DNA of 64,000 nucleotides from Clostridia bacterium (GCA_017452785.1 JAFTLT010000009.1:62001-126000); one strand, 5' to 3'. Numbered from the stretch's first letter, positions 7,878-17,042 are shown. Numbers and translations: made by a program. Notes: generated by a model not told the origin, from the sequence alone.

Positions 7878-10232
7878 ATGATTTTTACTAACAAAGATAA
7901 TGTTTTCCACCTGTCAACAAAAAAGACAAGCTATGTTTTCAGAGCACTTCCTACAGGTCAGCTTGAAGGAATGTACTACGGCAGAAAAATCAGAAACTCA
8001 GATAATCTCGAATATCTCTACGACAAGCACGCTGCAGGCTACAGCAATGCAACTCCTTACACTCAGAAAGATACTTCACTTTCACTTGACCATATCGCCC
8101 TCGAATACTCAGCCTACGGCAAAGGCGATTACAGACTGCCTGCTATGGAGCTTATGGCTGCCGACGGCAATTTCACAACAGATTTCACCTTTAAGAGTGC
8201 AGCTGTGACAAAGGTTAAGCCTCACCTCAAGGGTCTTCCCTCAAGCTACGGTGAAAGCGAAACACTTACTGTTGTGCTTGAAGATGCTGTTCTTGGTGCA
8301 GAGCTTCACCTTTTCTATACTGTTTATGAAGAAAGCAACGTTATTACAAGAAGTGCAAGACTTCATAACAAGAGCAAAAACGAAATCAAGATAAACTCTC
8401 TTATGAGTATGCAGCTCGACCTTCAGAGAGGCAAATATGTTATGCTCACCTTTGACGGTGCATGGGCAAGAGAAAGATATAAGCACGAGCATGAGCTCAC
8501 CTCAGGTGTCTGCTCTGTGGGCTCAATTTCAGGCTCAAGCTCAAACAGACATAACCCCTTCTTTGCAATCCGTGAAATCGACACAACAGAGCATAGCGGC
8601 AATTGCTATGGCTTCAATCTTGTGTACTCAGGCAACCATATTGCAAGAACTGAAATTTCTACCCACGGGCTTCTTCGCATACATAACGGCATAAATCCCT
8701 TTGAATTCCAGTGGAGTCTCGGTGAGGGTGAATATTTTGATGCTCCCGAAAGCGTAATGACCTTCAGTGATGAGGGTCTCAACGGCATGAGCCAGAATAT
8801 GCACGCATTCGTTAAGGAAAACATTGTAAGAGGCTATTGGAAGGATAAAGACAGACCTATTCTTGTCAACAACTGGGAAGCAACTACCTTCAGCTTCAAT
8901 GAAAAGAAAATCCTTGAGATTGCTGCCGCCACTAAAGAGCTCGGTGCCGAAATGTTCGTTCTTGACGATGGCTGGTTCGGTAAGCGTAACAACGATAAAG
9001 CAGGTCTTGGTGACTGGTACGTCAATATGAAAAAGCTTCCCAGCGGCATTAAGGGACTTTCAGAAAAGGTCAATGCTATGGGACTTAAATTCGGTCTTTG
9101 GGTTGAGCCGGAAATGGTTAACCCTGATTCAGACCTTTACAGAGCTCATCCCGATTGGGCAGTAACAACAGATGTTTATGAGCCTTCACAGGGCAGAAAT
9201 CAGCTTATACTTGACCTGACAAGACCTGAGGTGCGTGAATACATAATCAACACAATGACTGATGTTTTCCGCTACGGTAACGTCGAATATATCAAGTGGG
9301 ATAATAACCGTCATTTCTCTGATGTTTTCTCAAGACGCAAGGGAGCAAAAAGTGGTGAATTCTTCCACAGATACATTATGGGTCTTTATGAAATATGGGA
9401 GACTCTTACAGGCCGTTTCCCTGAAATCCTCTTTGAAGCATGCTCAAGCGGCGGTAACAGATTTGACCTTGCAACATTCTGCTATATGCCTCAGTGCTGG
9501 ACAAGTGATAACACAGACCCCCTTGACAGAATGCATATTCAGTCAGGCACATCCTATGGCTATCCTCAGTCTGTTATGACAATGCACGTTGCAGCAGCAA
9601 TCAGCTTCCCTGACTTCAGACCCAGCTCAATTGAGCAGAGATTCAATGTTTCTGCCTTCGGTCTTTTAGGTTATGAGCTTGACGTAACAAATCTCAGCCA
9701 GTTTGACAGAGCAGCAGTTAAAAAGCAGATTGAGTACTATAAAGCACACAGACGCCTTCTGCAGTACGGCGTATATTCCCGTATCGGCGACATCTTCAAG
9801 GACGACAGATGTATGTGGCAGATTACTGCTCCCGATAAGAGCGAAGCGATGTACGGCTACTTTGTCAACAGAATTACTCCCAACTGGGGTAACGATGTAA
9901 TTAAGTTCGTCTCACTTAATGAAGATTGGGACTATGACCTTAAAATCCGCACACAGCTTCTTTCACTCAAGAACTTCGGCGATATGATAAATGTTCCCAT
10001 GCCCAAAAAGCTCAATGTTGAAGACGGAAAATTCTTTGATTTCGTCTGCGAAATGGTGAAGCTCAAGAGTGAAAAGGAAGATTATATCATCGGCGGCGAT
10101 GCACTTATGCATTCAGGCTTCAAGCCCAAGCAGCCCTATAACTATTCCGGCTTTAAGTTCGGCGATTCAAGAATGATACTTGACAATGACTCAAGAATGT
10201 ATTATATTAGGAAAACTGCTGATACAGAATAA
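7878..10232 (+). CDS. GH36 family alpha-galactosidase (or alpha-N-acetylgalactosaminidase)
   Basis: A retaining glycosidase releasing terminal alpha-linked galactose or GalNAc. 784 residues, close to the family norm. Layout: N-terminal beta-sandwich (about 1-320), TIM barrel (about 320-650), C-terminal beta domain. Conserved motifs: VEPEMVNPDSDLYRAHPDW, EYIKWDNNRH with nucleophile Asp475, CSSGGNRFDL, and WTSDNTD with acid/base Asp544. No signal peptide, so it acts in the cytoplasm on imported oligosaccharides. The ATG at 7878 is preferred to the one at 7872 because it lies 8 nt after AAAGGAG rather than 2. Followed at once by a CBM9-like gene and a sugar kinase. Substrate specificity cannot be read from the sequence. 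Confidence 0.93.
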   Translation: MIFTNKDNVFHLSTKKTSYVFRALPTGQLEGMYYGRKIRNSDNLEYLYDKHAAGYSNATPYTQKDTSLSLDHIALEYSAYGKGDYRLPAMELMAADGNFTTDFTFKSAAVTKVKPHLKGLPSSYGESETLTVVLEDAVLGAELHLFYTVYEESNVITRSARLHNKSKNEIKINSLMSMQLDLQRGKYVMLTFDGAWARERYKHEHELTSGVCSVGSISGSSSNRHNPFFAIREIDTTEHSGNCYGFNLVYSGNHIARTEISTHGLLRIHNGINPFEFQWSLGEGEYFDAPESVMTFSDEGLNGMSQNMHAFVKENIVRGYWKDKDRPILVNNWEATTFSFNEKKILEIAAATKELGAEMFVLDDGWFGKRNNDKAGLGDWYVNMKKLPSGIKGLSEKVNAMGLKFGLWVEPEMVNPDSDLYRAHPDWAVTTDVYEPSQGRNQLILDLTRPEVREYIINTMTDVFRYGNVEYIKWDNNRHFSDVFSRRKGAKSGEFFHRYIMGLYEIWETLTGRFPEILFEACSSGGNRFDLATFCYMPQCWTSDNTDPLDRMHIQSGTSYGYPQSVMTMHVAAAISFPDFRPSSIEQRFNVSAFGLLGYELDVTNLSQFDRAAVKKQIEYYKAHRRLLQYGVYSRIGDIFKDDRCMWQITAPDKSEAMYGYFVNRITPNWGNDVIKFVSLNEDWDYDLKIRTQLLSLKNFGDMINVPMPKKLNVEDGKFFDFVCEMVKLKSEKEDYIIGGDALMHSGFKPKQPYNYSGFKFGDSRMILDNDSRMYYIRKTADTE

Positions 10233-10234
10233 TT

Positions 10235-10843
10235 ATGAAGCAATATAATACATATTCATTTTCCGATAAAATCAATTGGCAAGCAGTTCCCGAGGAAAAG
10301 CTGAGCTACTTTCTTTGGGACTCTGCCGCATCGTATAATGTATATTTTAAAATGTGCTTTCTTAAAGACAAGGGCATTTATCTTCGAATGCGCTGCAACG
10401 AAACACTTCTTCGCAGCAAGGGAAAGCATAGAGATGACAGAGTCTGGGAAGACAGCTGTATGGAAATGTTTATATGTCCCTTTGAAAAAAGAGGGGAGTA
10501 TGTAAATTTTGAAATCAACTGTGACGGAGTATACCTCAGCCAATTCGGCAGTGTACGTGAAAACAGACAGTTTATTAAGGAACTGACGAATATCGAAGCT
10601 CAGGTCAAAACTGAAAAAGGTTCTGATGGCTGGAGCCTTGAGCTTTTTGTGTCTTGTGAGCTAATAAGTGAAGTTTACGGCGAAAAATTTACAGCCGGCA
10701 AATGCAATATAAGAGGTAATTTTACCAAATGCGGAGATTTAACTGAGTATCCCCACTATGGCAGCTTCAGCGAACTTTCTACTTTAGAGTTGGGCTTCCA
10801 TAATCCGCAATGCTTTGCGTATATAAACATTGAGGAAAGGTAA
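10235..10843 (+). CDS. CBM9-like (DOMON-type) carbohydrate-binding protein, cytoplasmic
   Basis: 202 residues resembling the CBM9-like/DOMON family: W (FLWDSAASYNVYFKMCFLKDKGIYLRM), DDRVWEDSCMEMFICP (about 68-83), YVNFEINCDGVYL, then NIRGNFTKCGDLTEYPHYGSFS and a terminal FHNPQCFAYI. The family binds or recognises sugars; standalone intracellular versions are often next to glycosidases. No signal peptide or membrane segment. It starts 2 bp after the GH36 stop, so the two are translationally linked. Ligand unknown, and a direct role in the kinase step is not excluded. Confidence 0.75.
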   Translation: MKQYNTYSFSDKINWQAVPEEKLSYFLWDSAASYNVYFKMCFLKDKGIYLRMRCNETLLRSKGKHRDDRVWEDSCMEMFICPFEKRGEYVNFEINCDGVYLSQFGSVRENRQFIKELTNIEAQVKTEKGSDGWSLELFVSCELISEVYGEKFTAGKCNIRGNFTKCGDLTEYPHYGSFSELSTLELGFHNPQCFAYINIEER

Positions 10844-10847
10844 TATT

Positions 10848-11966
10848 ATGGCAGTAGATATAGATAACGAAATAGTAAAGGTGTGCAGACACTTTAACAT
10901 AAAAGGTGAGGCTGTGTCACAAAGCGTTTTCACCGACGGACACATCAACACCACTTTGCTCATCACTTTTGATGAAGACGGTGAAATAAAAAAATATCTC
11001 GTTCAGGGCATAAACACACATGTGTTTAAAAATCCTGAGGAGCTTATGGAAAATATTGTAAATGTCACAACATATTTAAGAAAGAAAATTGCTGAAAATG
11101 GTGGTAATCCCGAAAGAGAAACCCTCACATTTCTCAAAGCTGAAAACGGCAAATACTATTTTTATGTTGGTGATAAGTGTTGGCGAGCATATAATTTTAT
11201 TGATAACTCTCACACCTGCAATAAAATTGAAACCAAAGAGTATTTTGAAAATGCAGGCAGATCCTTTGGTAACTTCCAGAAGCACCTTACAGATTATCCC
11301 ATGCACACCCTTCACGAAACTATCAAGGATTTCCACCATACGCCCAAGCGTTTTGATAATCTTGAACAGGCAATTAAAACCAATGCTGCAGGCAGAGCCG
11401 ACAGCGTAAAGGCTGAAATTGAGTTTGCTATGGCAAGACGACCTCAGGCAGGCAGACTTCTCAAGCTCTATAAGGACGGTCTCATTCCCCTTCGTGTTAC
11501 GCATAACGATACAAAGCTCAACAATATTCTCTTTGATGATGAAACAAATGAGGGTATTTGCGTAATTGACCTTGATACCATTATGCCGGGCTTTTCATTA
11601 TACGATTTCGGTGATGCAATACGCTTTGGCGGCAACACCACAAGAGAAGACGATGACAACCTTGATAATGTTGATATTTCACTTGAGCTTTTCGAGAGCT
11701 ATGCAGAGGGCTTTTTATCAGCTTGTGCCAAGGCTCTTACTATGGCCGAGGTTGAAAATCTTGCCTTCTCTGCAATGCTTATGACTCTTGAATGCGGTAT
11801 ACGTTTCCTCACGGACTATCTTGACGGTGATGTTTATTTCAAGATAAAATACAGTGAGCATAACCTTGTCAGAGCAAGAAATCAGTTTAAGCTCGTTTAT
11901 GAAATTGAAAAGCATATGGATGAAATGAATGACATCGTAATGCGCATATATAAAAAGTATATTTAA
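10848..11966 (+). CDS. N-acetylhexosamine 1-kinase-like phosphotransferase (APH fold)
   Basis: 372 residues of the aminoglycoside phosphotransferase/choline kinase fold. The catalytic loop is HNDTKLNNILFD (from about 221), then the metal-binding VIDLDTIMPGFSLYDFGDAIRFG. This is the wording seen in N-acetylhexosamine 1-kinase (NahK), which makes GlcNAc-1-P or GalNAc-1-P from the free sugar in mucin-glycan salvage. The ATG at 10848 follows GAGGAAAGG; an upstream in-frame TTG at 10830 lies inside the previous gene and has no site. Last gene of the three-gene operon, followed by a terminator. Substrate inferred from family and context only. Confidence 0.72.
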   Translation: MAVDIDNEIVKVCRHFNIKGEAVSQSVFTDGHINTTLLITFDEDGEIKKYLVQGINTHVFKNPEELMENIVNVTTYLRKKIAENGGNPERETLTFLKAENGKYYFYVGDKCWRAYNFIDNSHTCNKIETKEYFENAGRSFGNFQKHLTDYPMHTLHETIKDFHHTPKRFDNLEQAIKTNAAGRADSVKAEIEFAMARRPQAGRLLKLYKDGLIPLRVTHNDTKLNNILFDDETNEGICVIDLDTIMPGFSLYDFGDAIRFGGNTTREDDDNLDNVDISLELFESYAEGFLSACAKALTMAEVENLAFSAMLMTLECGIRFLTDYLDGDVYFKIKYSEHNLVRARNQFKLVYEIEKHMDEMNDIVMRIYKKYI

Positions 11967-11971
11967 AAATC

Positions 11972-12003
11972 AGAAGACAGGGGATGACTCTGTCTTCTTT
12001 TGA
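11972..12003 (+). terminator. Terminator of the sugar operon
   Basis: AGAAGACAG (11972-11980) pairs with CTGTCTTCT (11990-11998), followed by TTTTG. Flanking AAAATC and GATTTT extend the stem. It lies 5 bp after the kinase stop. Confidence 0.85.
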
Positions 12004-12097
12004 TTTTGAGATTTTATGAAAGATTTTTCATATTCTGCAGGATAAGGAGCTTGTTATATACAAAACACATAAAAATGTTTTAATTTGTTTACAACTA

Positions 12098-12126
12098 TTG
12101 ACAAATCACACAATTAAGTATATAAT
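12098..12126 (+). promoter_or_regulatory. Consensus promoter of a non-coding transcription unit
   Basis: Perfect TTGACA (12098-12103), a 17-bp spacer and perfect TATAAT (12121-12126). It is followed by about 560 bp with no convincing ORF. Expected start of transcription is about 12133. A perfect match suggests strong constitutive transcription. Confidence 0.88.
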
Positions 12127-12132
12127 AAAGAT

Positions 12133-12689
12133 GAAATTAAAGGAAAGGGGTGTTACCAATGCACTGCGTAGCTTAAGAGTATGGCAGTGATAGTGTCTGA
12201 ATTATGCAGGAATGTTATATTCCTCAAACCTCCTCTATGGCGAAGGTTATCGTCATAACAATTTAGATAATATCAGACTGATACTCGGTCGACAAAATAT
12301 ACCGCTGTTTTAAAACAGCAAAATCCGTATCCCTCTGAGTCTTCCCTTTATGCAGTTATACATTGAGCTGCTCTGAAGATAAAGAGTGTAAGTGAATTAT
12401 GATATGTTAAATCAGGGCATAGATTGCGTCAGCAGCTGTTTCGATTAGCTCCTGACATCCAAGCCAAAATTAAAAGTTGTAATTAAGCGGCAGTCATTAG
12501 GTAGCTTTTGTTACGGATACAATTGAATAAATTTTAATTTTAAAAATATTATAGAAAGATTATTGTTTTTGCTATAGTCTAATTTCTAAAAAACTACAGT
12601 TTACCATTTATATTCTAAAAAAATTTCAATTAAAAATCTTTTCACTTTAAATTAAATCCGGTGCCCGTTTCTCTGCACCGGATTTTTTT
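12133..12689 (+). ncRNA. Candidate large structured non-coding RNA (about 400-550 nt), family unrecognised
   Basis: Bounded by a consensus promoter and an intrinsic terminator, with no plausible gene. Complementary segments: CACTGC (12162-12167) with GCAGTG (12184-12189); AGGAAT (12208-12213) with ATTCCT (12219-12224); ATGGCGA (12237-12243) with TCGTCAT (12250-12256, one wobble); a longer-range helix GTCTGA+ATTAT (12195-12205) with ATAAT+TCAGAC (12267-12278) enclosing the last two hairpins as a multi-branch junction; GCTGTTTTAAAACAGC (12304-12319); GTCAGCAGCT (12428-12437) with AGCTCCTGAC (12447-12456, one mismatch). The structured part ends near 12540 and an AT-rich tail leads to the terminator. 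I find no hallmark of tmRNA, RNase P, SRP or 6S RNA. It could instead be a long leader, but a terminator and a second promoter separate it from the next gene. Confidence 0.6.
12654..12689 (+). terminator. Terminator of the non-coding unit
   Basis: AAATCCGGTGC (12654-12664) and GCACCGGATTT (12675-12685) form a perfect 11-bp stem with a 10-nt loop and a run of seven T. It separates the non-coding unit from the SDR-LicD gene, whose own promoter starts at 12722. Confidence 0.93.
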
Positions 12690-12721
12690 CGTTTGTCATT
12701 ATATTACTGATAGTCTTTTCA

Positions 12722-12750
12722 TTGACAAATATGTGCCGAGGTAGTATAAT
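12722..12750 (+). promoter_or_regulatory. Promoter of the SDR-LicD fusion gene
   Basis: Perfect TTGACA (12722-12727), 17-bp spacer, perfect TATAAT (12745-12750). The TTG of the -35 box opens a longer in-frame ORF, which is why an upstream start at 12722 should be rejected in favour of the ATG at 12788. Confidence 0.88.
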
Positions 12751-12787
12751 TAAAAGACAAAAATCAGAAAGAAAAAGGATTGTTAAT

Positions 12788-15700
12788 ATGAATCAGTTTT
12801 TTTATGATGAAATTAAATGTAGTGTTACTTCGCTGAAAAAGGCGGGGATTAATCCTGCACTTTATAAAGATGATGAAATAATAATTGTTGCAGATGAACA
12901 CTCACTCGGTGCTTATCTTGCAGGTTTTTTCAGCGTTGGAGTCAAAAGCAAAGACTGTGCTGTAAGTGTTGTAACTGAGGGTAAACTCAGAAACGAGGCT
13001 ATCTATAACGAATTTAAAAATGATAAGGACTTGTCTCTCAGTTTTTATAACAGTCTTTCTGATTACAAAGGCGGCAGAGCACAGGGCAAAAAAAGTCACG
13101 TTTATTATATAGCTAACCTTCAGCTTAAAGACTATGACAGTGAAGACTTCGTAAAGGCTAAAAAAGAAAATCTTATTGAGTGGCTGCAGTTCAGCTGCGA
13201 TAGCTCATCTTCATTTGTTTTCATTCCTGTTTTTAACTTTTCAAAGCCCTTTGAAGAGGGTATTGTCAGTGTTTCTGAAAGAGAAATTGAGGCTGTTGCA
13301 GGGGCAGATGCTGACTTTAGCCGTGGCAGACTTCTTATGGAAATGGAAGAGCTTTGCCGCAGATATTTCCTCCAAAATAATATACCTATGAATGTTGTTC
13401 GCTTTGACAATATTTTCGGTCCGATGGTTGAGGATACAACAAAGCTAGGCATAGATAAAATTATTGATGAGCTGGCTGAAAGCAACAAGGTTCTCTTTAA
13501 AAAGTCAGACAGCATCACACATTACACCGGCTGCTATATCCGTGAGGCTATCACTGCAGTTTACACCGTCAGTGTCGTAGGCAAAAACGGCAACATTTAT
13601 AACGCAGCAAACTACAATTTCACTATTCACGATGTTAAGGACGCACTTTACACTCATTTTGCCTCAAAGAACCCTGCCGCCGATTTTGACGATGACCTGA
13701 TGAACGGCTGGGTAACACAGAAAAACTATGAGTGTCTTGCCAACCTTAAGATACAGTCCCTTGGCTGGACAGAAGAAACGCCTTTTGGTGAGGCAATTTA
13801 CAGAACTGCTCTTATTAAGGTTGAGCAGGAATATAAGGGCGACTTTTATGTTGACATTTATCAGGGCAAGATAGAGCGTATCAAACGCATTGAAATGGAC
13901 ATCATGCGTGAAATCGACCGCATCTGCCGTGAAAATGACATAAATTATTTCCTTGTTGGCGGTTCGCTTCTTGGTGCAATCAGACATAAGGGCTTTATCC
14001 CTTGGGATGACGATATCGATATCGGTATGCTCCGTGAGGATTTTGAAAAGTTCCGACATCTTTGTCCCAAGGTGCTTTCTTCGCATCTTAGCTATCAGTC
14101 ATATACAGATGAACCCACATCACACTATATTTTTGATAAGGTTCGTCTCAAGGATACCTATTTCAGCACTAAGTTTTCAAACAGATTTATTGATATTGAA
14201 AATGGTATTTTTATTGACATTCTCGTTTACGATAAAACAGCTAATTCCAATTTCTTCCAGAAACTTCATATAAATTCAATCCGCTTCTTCCGCCGTCTTA
14301 TCAATATACGCTGGGTCGGCAAGGCAAGACGAGGCATACATTACACCGCCTCAAAGATTATGCTGCCTATAATGAAGAAGGTGCCTTTCCTGACTTATCA
14401 CTACTTCTTTGAAAAGGCACTGCAGATGTTCGATTTCAAAAAGAACAGCAAATATCTTATTGACGGTGTTGGACAGAACCTTGAAAAAGGTCCCTTCCCA
14501 ATGGAGTGGTTTGAGGAGCTTATTGATGTTCCTTATGAGGATATGGTCTTTAAGGCGCCTAAGGCATATGATGCATATCTCAGACATTGGTACGGAAACA
14601 GATATATGGAGCTGCTGCCTTTGTCTTCGAGAAACTCAGGTCATGCCCTTGCAAGACTTGACTTAGGTAAATATCTCTATAAAGACACTGAAAATATGCC
14701 TGTTCGTGAGGTTGACCTCAACGGTGAGCTCTTTGAAAAGCTGGTTTATGAAAACGCTGACGAAGGCATGGACGAAAACTTCCTTGATGAAATATCACTT
14801 ATTGATAAGGAAATCCTCATGGGTAATATGAAGCACGGTGCTCTCAATAAGTGCGAAATCAACATCATAGGCGACGAGCATAGCCTTGCTGCATATCTTG
14901 CAGGTTATTATATGTTCCGTAATAAAGCTCAGGGTGAGGGTAGTGTAAATGTAATACTTGAAGGCAGATGCCGCAACAAAGAGCTTTATGACCAGATAAG
15001 CGAAGAATTTGACGGTAATGCACTGTTTAATATTTATGATAGCATAGACAGCTATTACAGCATGAGCAGAGCAAATGCCAAAAAGGTTTATTTCTATCTT
15101 GCAAATATTCAGCTTCCTGAATATGCTGATGATGAATTTGTCAGAGAAAAGAAAAAGAATTTACGCAAGTGGCTCGCTCTTGCAAGAAACTCAAACGGTA
15201 CCTTCGTCTTTATTCCCATTTTCAATTTCAATAAGCCCTTTGACGGTGGCGTTGCAGCCATATCAGAGCGTGAGGTTGAGTCTCTTGTGCTTTATGAAAA
15301 GGATTTCCGTCAGGGCAGAATATTGCTTGAGCTTGAGGATGTATGCAGAAAATCCTTCTCATACAGAAAAAATACTCTCACTGTTGTTCGCTTTGACAAT
15401 ATTTTCGGACCTTTTGTTCAGGATACATCAAAGCTCGGCATCGGCAGGGTACTCAAAGAGCTCAAAGAAAACAACTCAATCACTTTCTTTACAAGTGACA
15501 GCATAGTGAACTACTCAGCCTGCTATATTCGTCAGGCAGTTACTGCAGTGCACTGTGCAGCTCTCAAGGGCAGAACGGGTAACATCTATAACGCTTCAAA
15601 TTATAATTTCACGCTCCACGATATAAAAACACTTCTTTATGAGGCATTTGCCGAGAGAAACCCGGCTGTGAAGTTTGTTAATAACACAGAGACTATGCCT

Positions 15701-16732
15701 CAGGAAAAGCTCTATGAGCGCCTTGGCAACCTTAAGCTCAGGGATATAGGTTGGACTGAGATAACACCTCTTGACGAGGCTCTTGCAAGAACCGTTTATG
15801 CTGAGCTTGAGGCAAGCGGAGACGATAAAATATCACAGACTCTTTATCAGGGCAAGCTCAATAAAATCCGTCAGCTTCAGCTTGAAATTATTGCAGATGT
15901 TGACCGTATATGCCGTAACAACAATATTAAATACTTCCTTGTTGGCGGCTCACTGTTAGGTGCAGTGAAATACGGCGGTTATATTCCTTGGGAGGATACA
16001 ATTGACATCGGCATGTTCCGTGAGGATTATGAGAAGTTTAAGGCAATATGCCCGAAGGAGCTTTCAGATAAGCTTAAATATCAGAGCTATGAAAAAGGCT
16101 CAGCCTCTCATTTTGTACACGATAAAATCCGTCTCAATGACACAGGCTTTTTCACCGCCGTTTCTGAAAATCATAAGCTTGTTGACCTCGGTCTGTTTAT
16201 AAATGTTTATGTTTATGACAAAACAGCAGGCACCACAATCGGCAGACAGATTCACTCATTCGCTGTGCAGAACCTGAGAAGACTCATTAATCTTCGCTGG
16301 CAGAATAGGGCTGTTCCCGGTCCTCATTACAGACTTATGAAGCTCGCACTTCCCTTTGTACGCATGTTACCCTTTAATCTTTATCATTCAATGCTTGAGC
16401 ACGTACTCAAGCGTTACAGCAAAAAGGATAACTGCGTCTTCCTTATTGACGGTGAGGGATTAAGTCTTCATAAGGGTGCATTCCCTGCAAAGTGGTTCTA
16501 TAATCTTGCAGAAATGGAATTTGAGGGAGTTAAACTTCCCGTGCCTGAGTATTATGACGATTATCTCAAGCACTTCTACGGTGAAAACTATATGAAGACT
16601 ATTCCGGAAAGTAAGCGACACAGCGGCAGAAAGATTCTCAGAATTGACCTTGGTAAATATCTCTATGATAAAACAGCCAACGCTCAGGCACACAAAAAGA
16701 ATGCCAAGGGCGAACTCTATGAGAAATTATGA
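12788..16732 (+). CDS. Tandemly duplicated SDR(epimerase-like)-LicD fusion protein
   Basis: 1314 residues in two homologous halves, each an extended-SDR/epimerase-like domain (about 1-345 and 690-1005) followed by a LicD-type nucleotidyltransferase-fold domain (about 365-640 and 1030-1300). LicD proteins attach phosphocholine or related groups to surface glycans. LicD-1 has GGSLLGA (391-397) and PWDDDIDIG, with the metal-binding pair Asp409/Asp411. In LicD-2 the segment reads PWEDTIDIG, so the first Asp is Thr1071. In both SDR domains the YxxxK motif is replaced by FSRGR (Phe177, Arg181) and FRQGR (Phe840, Arg844), and no GxxGxxG is seen, so they are probably not dehydrogenases. No signal or membrane segment. 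Single-gene unit with its own promoter; no glycan cluster next to it. Confidence 0.85.
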   Translation: MNQFFYDEIKCSVTSLKKAGINPALYKDDEIIIVADEHSLGAYLAGFFSVGVKSKDCAVSVVTEGKLRNEAIYNEFKNDKDLSLSFYNSLSDYKGGRAQGKKSHVYYIANLQLKDYDSEDFVKAKKENLIEWLQFSCDSSSSFVFIPVFNFSKPFEEGIVSVSEREIEAVAGADADFSRGRLLMEMEELCRRYFLQNNIPMNVVRFDNIFGPMVEDTTKLGIDKIIDELAESNKVLFKKSDSITHYTGCYIREAITAVYTVSVVGKNGNIYNAANYNFTIHDVKDALYTHFASKNPAADFDDDLMNGWVTQKNYECLANLKIQSLGWTEETPFGEAIYRTALIKVEQEYKGDFYVDIYQGKIERIKRIEMDIMREIDRICRENDINYFLVGGSLLGAIRHKGFIPWDDDIDIGMLREDFEKFRHLCPKVLSSHLSYQSYTDEPTSHYIFDKVRLKDTYFSTKFSNRFIDIENGIFIDILVYDKTANSNFFQKLHINSIRFFRRLINIRWVGKARRGIHYTASKIMLPIMKKVPFLTYHYFFEKALQMFDFKKNSKYLIDGVGQNLEKGPFPMEWFEELIDVPYEDMVFKAPKAYDAYLRHWYGNRYMELLPLSSRNSGHALARLDLGKYLYKDTENMPVREVDLNGELFEKLVYENADEGMDENFLDEISLIDKEILMGNMKHGALNKCEINIIGDEHSLAAYLAGYYMFRNKAQGEGSVNVILEGRCRNKELYDQISEEFDGNALFNIYDSIDSYYSMSRANAKKVYFYLANIQLPEYADDEFVREKKKNLRKWLALARNSNGTFVFIPIFNFNKPFDGGVAAISEREVESLVLYEKDFRQGRILLELEDVCRKSFSYRKNTLTVVRFDNIFGPFVQDTSKLGIGRVLKELKENNSITFFTSDSIVNYSACYIRQAVTAVHCAALKGRTGNIYNASNYNFTLHDIKTLLYEAFAERNPAVKFVNNTETMPQEKLYERLGNLKLRDIGWTEITPLDEALARTVYAELEASGDDKISQTLYQGKLNKIRQLQLEIIADVDRICRNNNIKYFLVGGSLLGAVKYGGYIPWEDTIDIGMFREDYEKFKAICPKELSDKLKYQSYEKGSASHFVHDKIRLNDTGFFTAVSENHKLVDLGLFINVYVYDKTAGTTIGRQIHSFAVQNLRRLINLRWQNRAVPGPHYRLMKLALPFVRMLPFNLYHSMLEHVLKRYSKKDNCVFLIDGEGLSLHKGAFPAKWFYNLAEMEFEGVKLPVPEYYDDYLKHFYGENYMKTIPESKRHSGRKILRIDLGKYLYDKTANAQAHKKNAKGELYEKL

Positions 16733-17013
16733 ATTATGAGTTATGAATTGCGTTTTGGCTGAGTGTAAGGAAGAACTTTCTGCCCGCCACTTGAAGGCGC
16801 TAAACTAAGCATTAAAATATCCACCTGTTTCTGTTCGATTCAGGTGGATGTTTCTGTTATTAAACAGGATTCAATTAATAAAATGAATTGCCTGACGGCA
16901 GGAATTAAAGCGTTGCTTCTTTATCTTGGCGGGGGAGAAACTGCTTTCAGGCTGAGACTTATTCGCCATTCATAATTCCTCAATCATAATTCATAATTTG
17001 TGAAGAATATTCC
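16733..17013 (+). other. Intergenic region with hairpin
   Basis: About 280 bp without a gene. ATCCACCTG (16819-16827) pairs with CAGGTGGAT (16841-16849), followed by GTTTCTGTT, a weak terminator for the upstream gene. ATGAATTATGAGTTATGAATT at the left and CATAATTC-type repeats at 16969-17000 at the right are short AT-rich inverted copies of each other. Confidence 0.55.
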
Positions 17014-17042
17014 TTGACATAGAGGTCAAAAAATAGTATTAT
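17014..17042 (+). promoter_or_regulatory. Promoter of the rnj-gdpP-rplI-dnaB region
   Basis: TTGACA (17014-17019), a 17-bp spacer and TATTAT (17037-17042), about 100 bp before rnj. Confidence 0.8.

Noticed and set aside
12159-12258. Short peptides (MHCVA, and a 25-residue ORF from 12181) as a leader peptide gene
   Set aside because: The bases form the arms of hairpins (CACTGC/GCAGTG and ATGGCGA/TCGTCAT), and neither peptide has a plausible coding pattern. Kept as RNA.
12722-12787. Upstream TTG start extending the SDR-LicD protein by 22 residues
   Set aside because: The TTG is the first half of the -35 hexamer of a perfect promoter; the ATG at 12788 is the first start downstream of the promoter.
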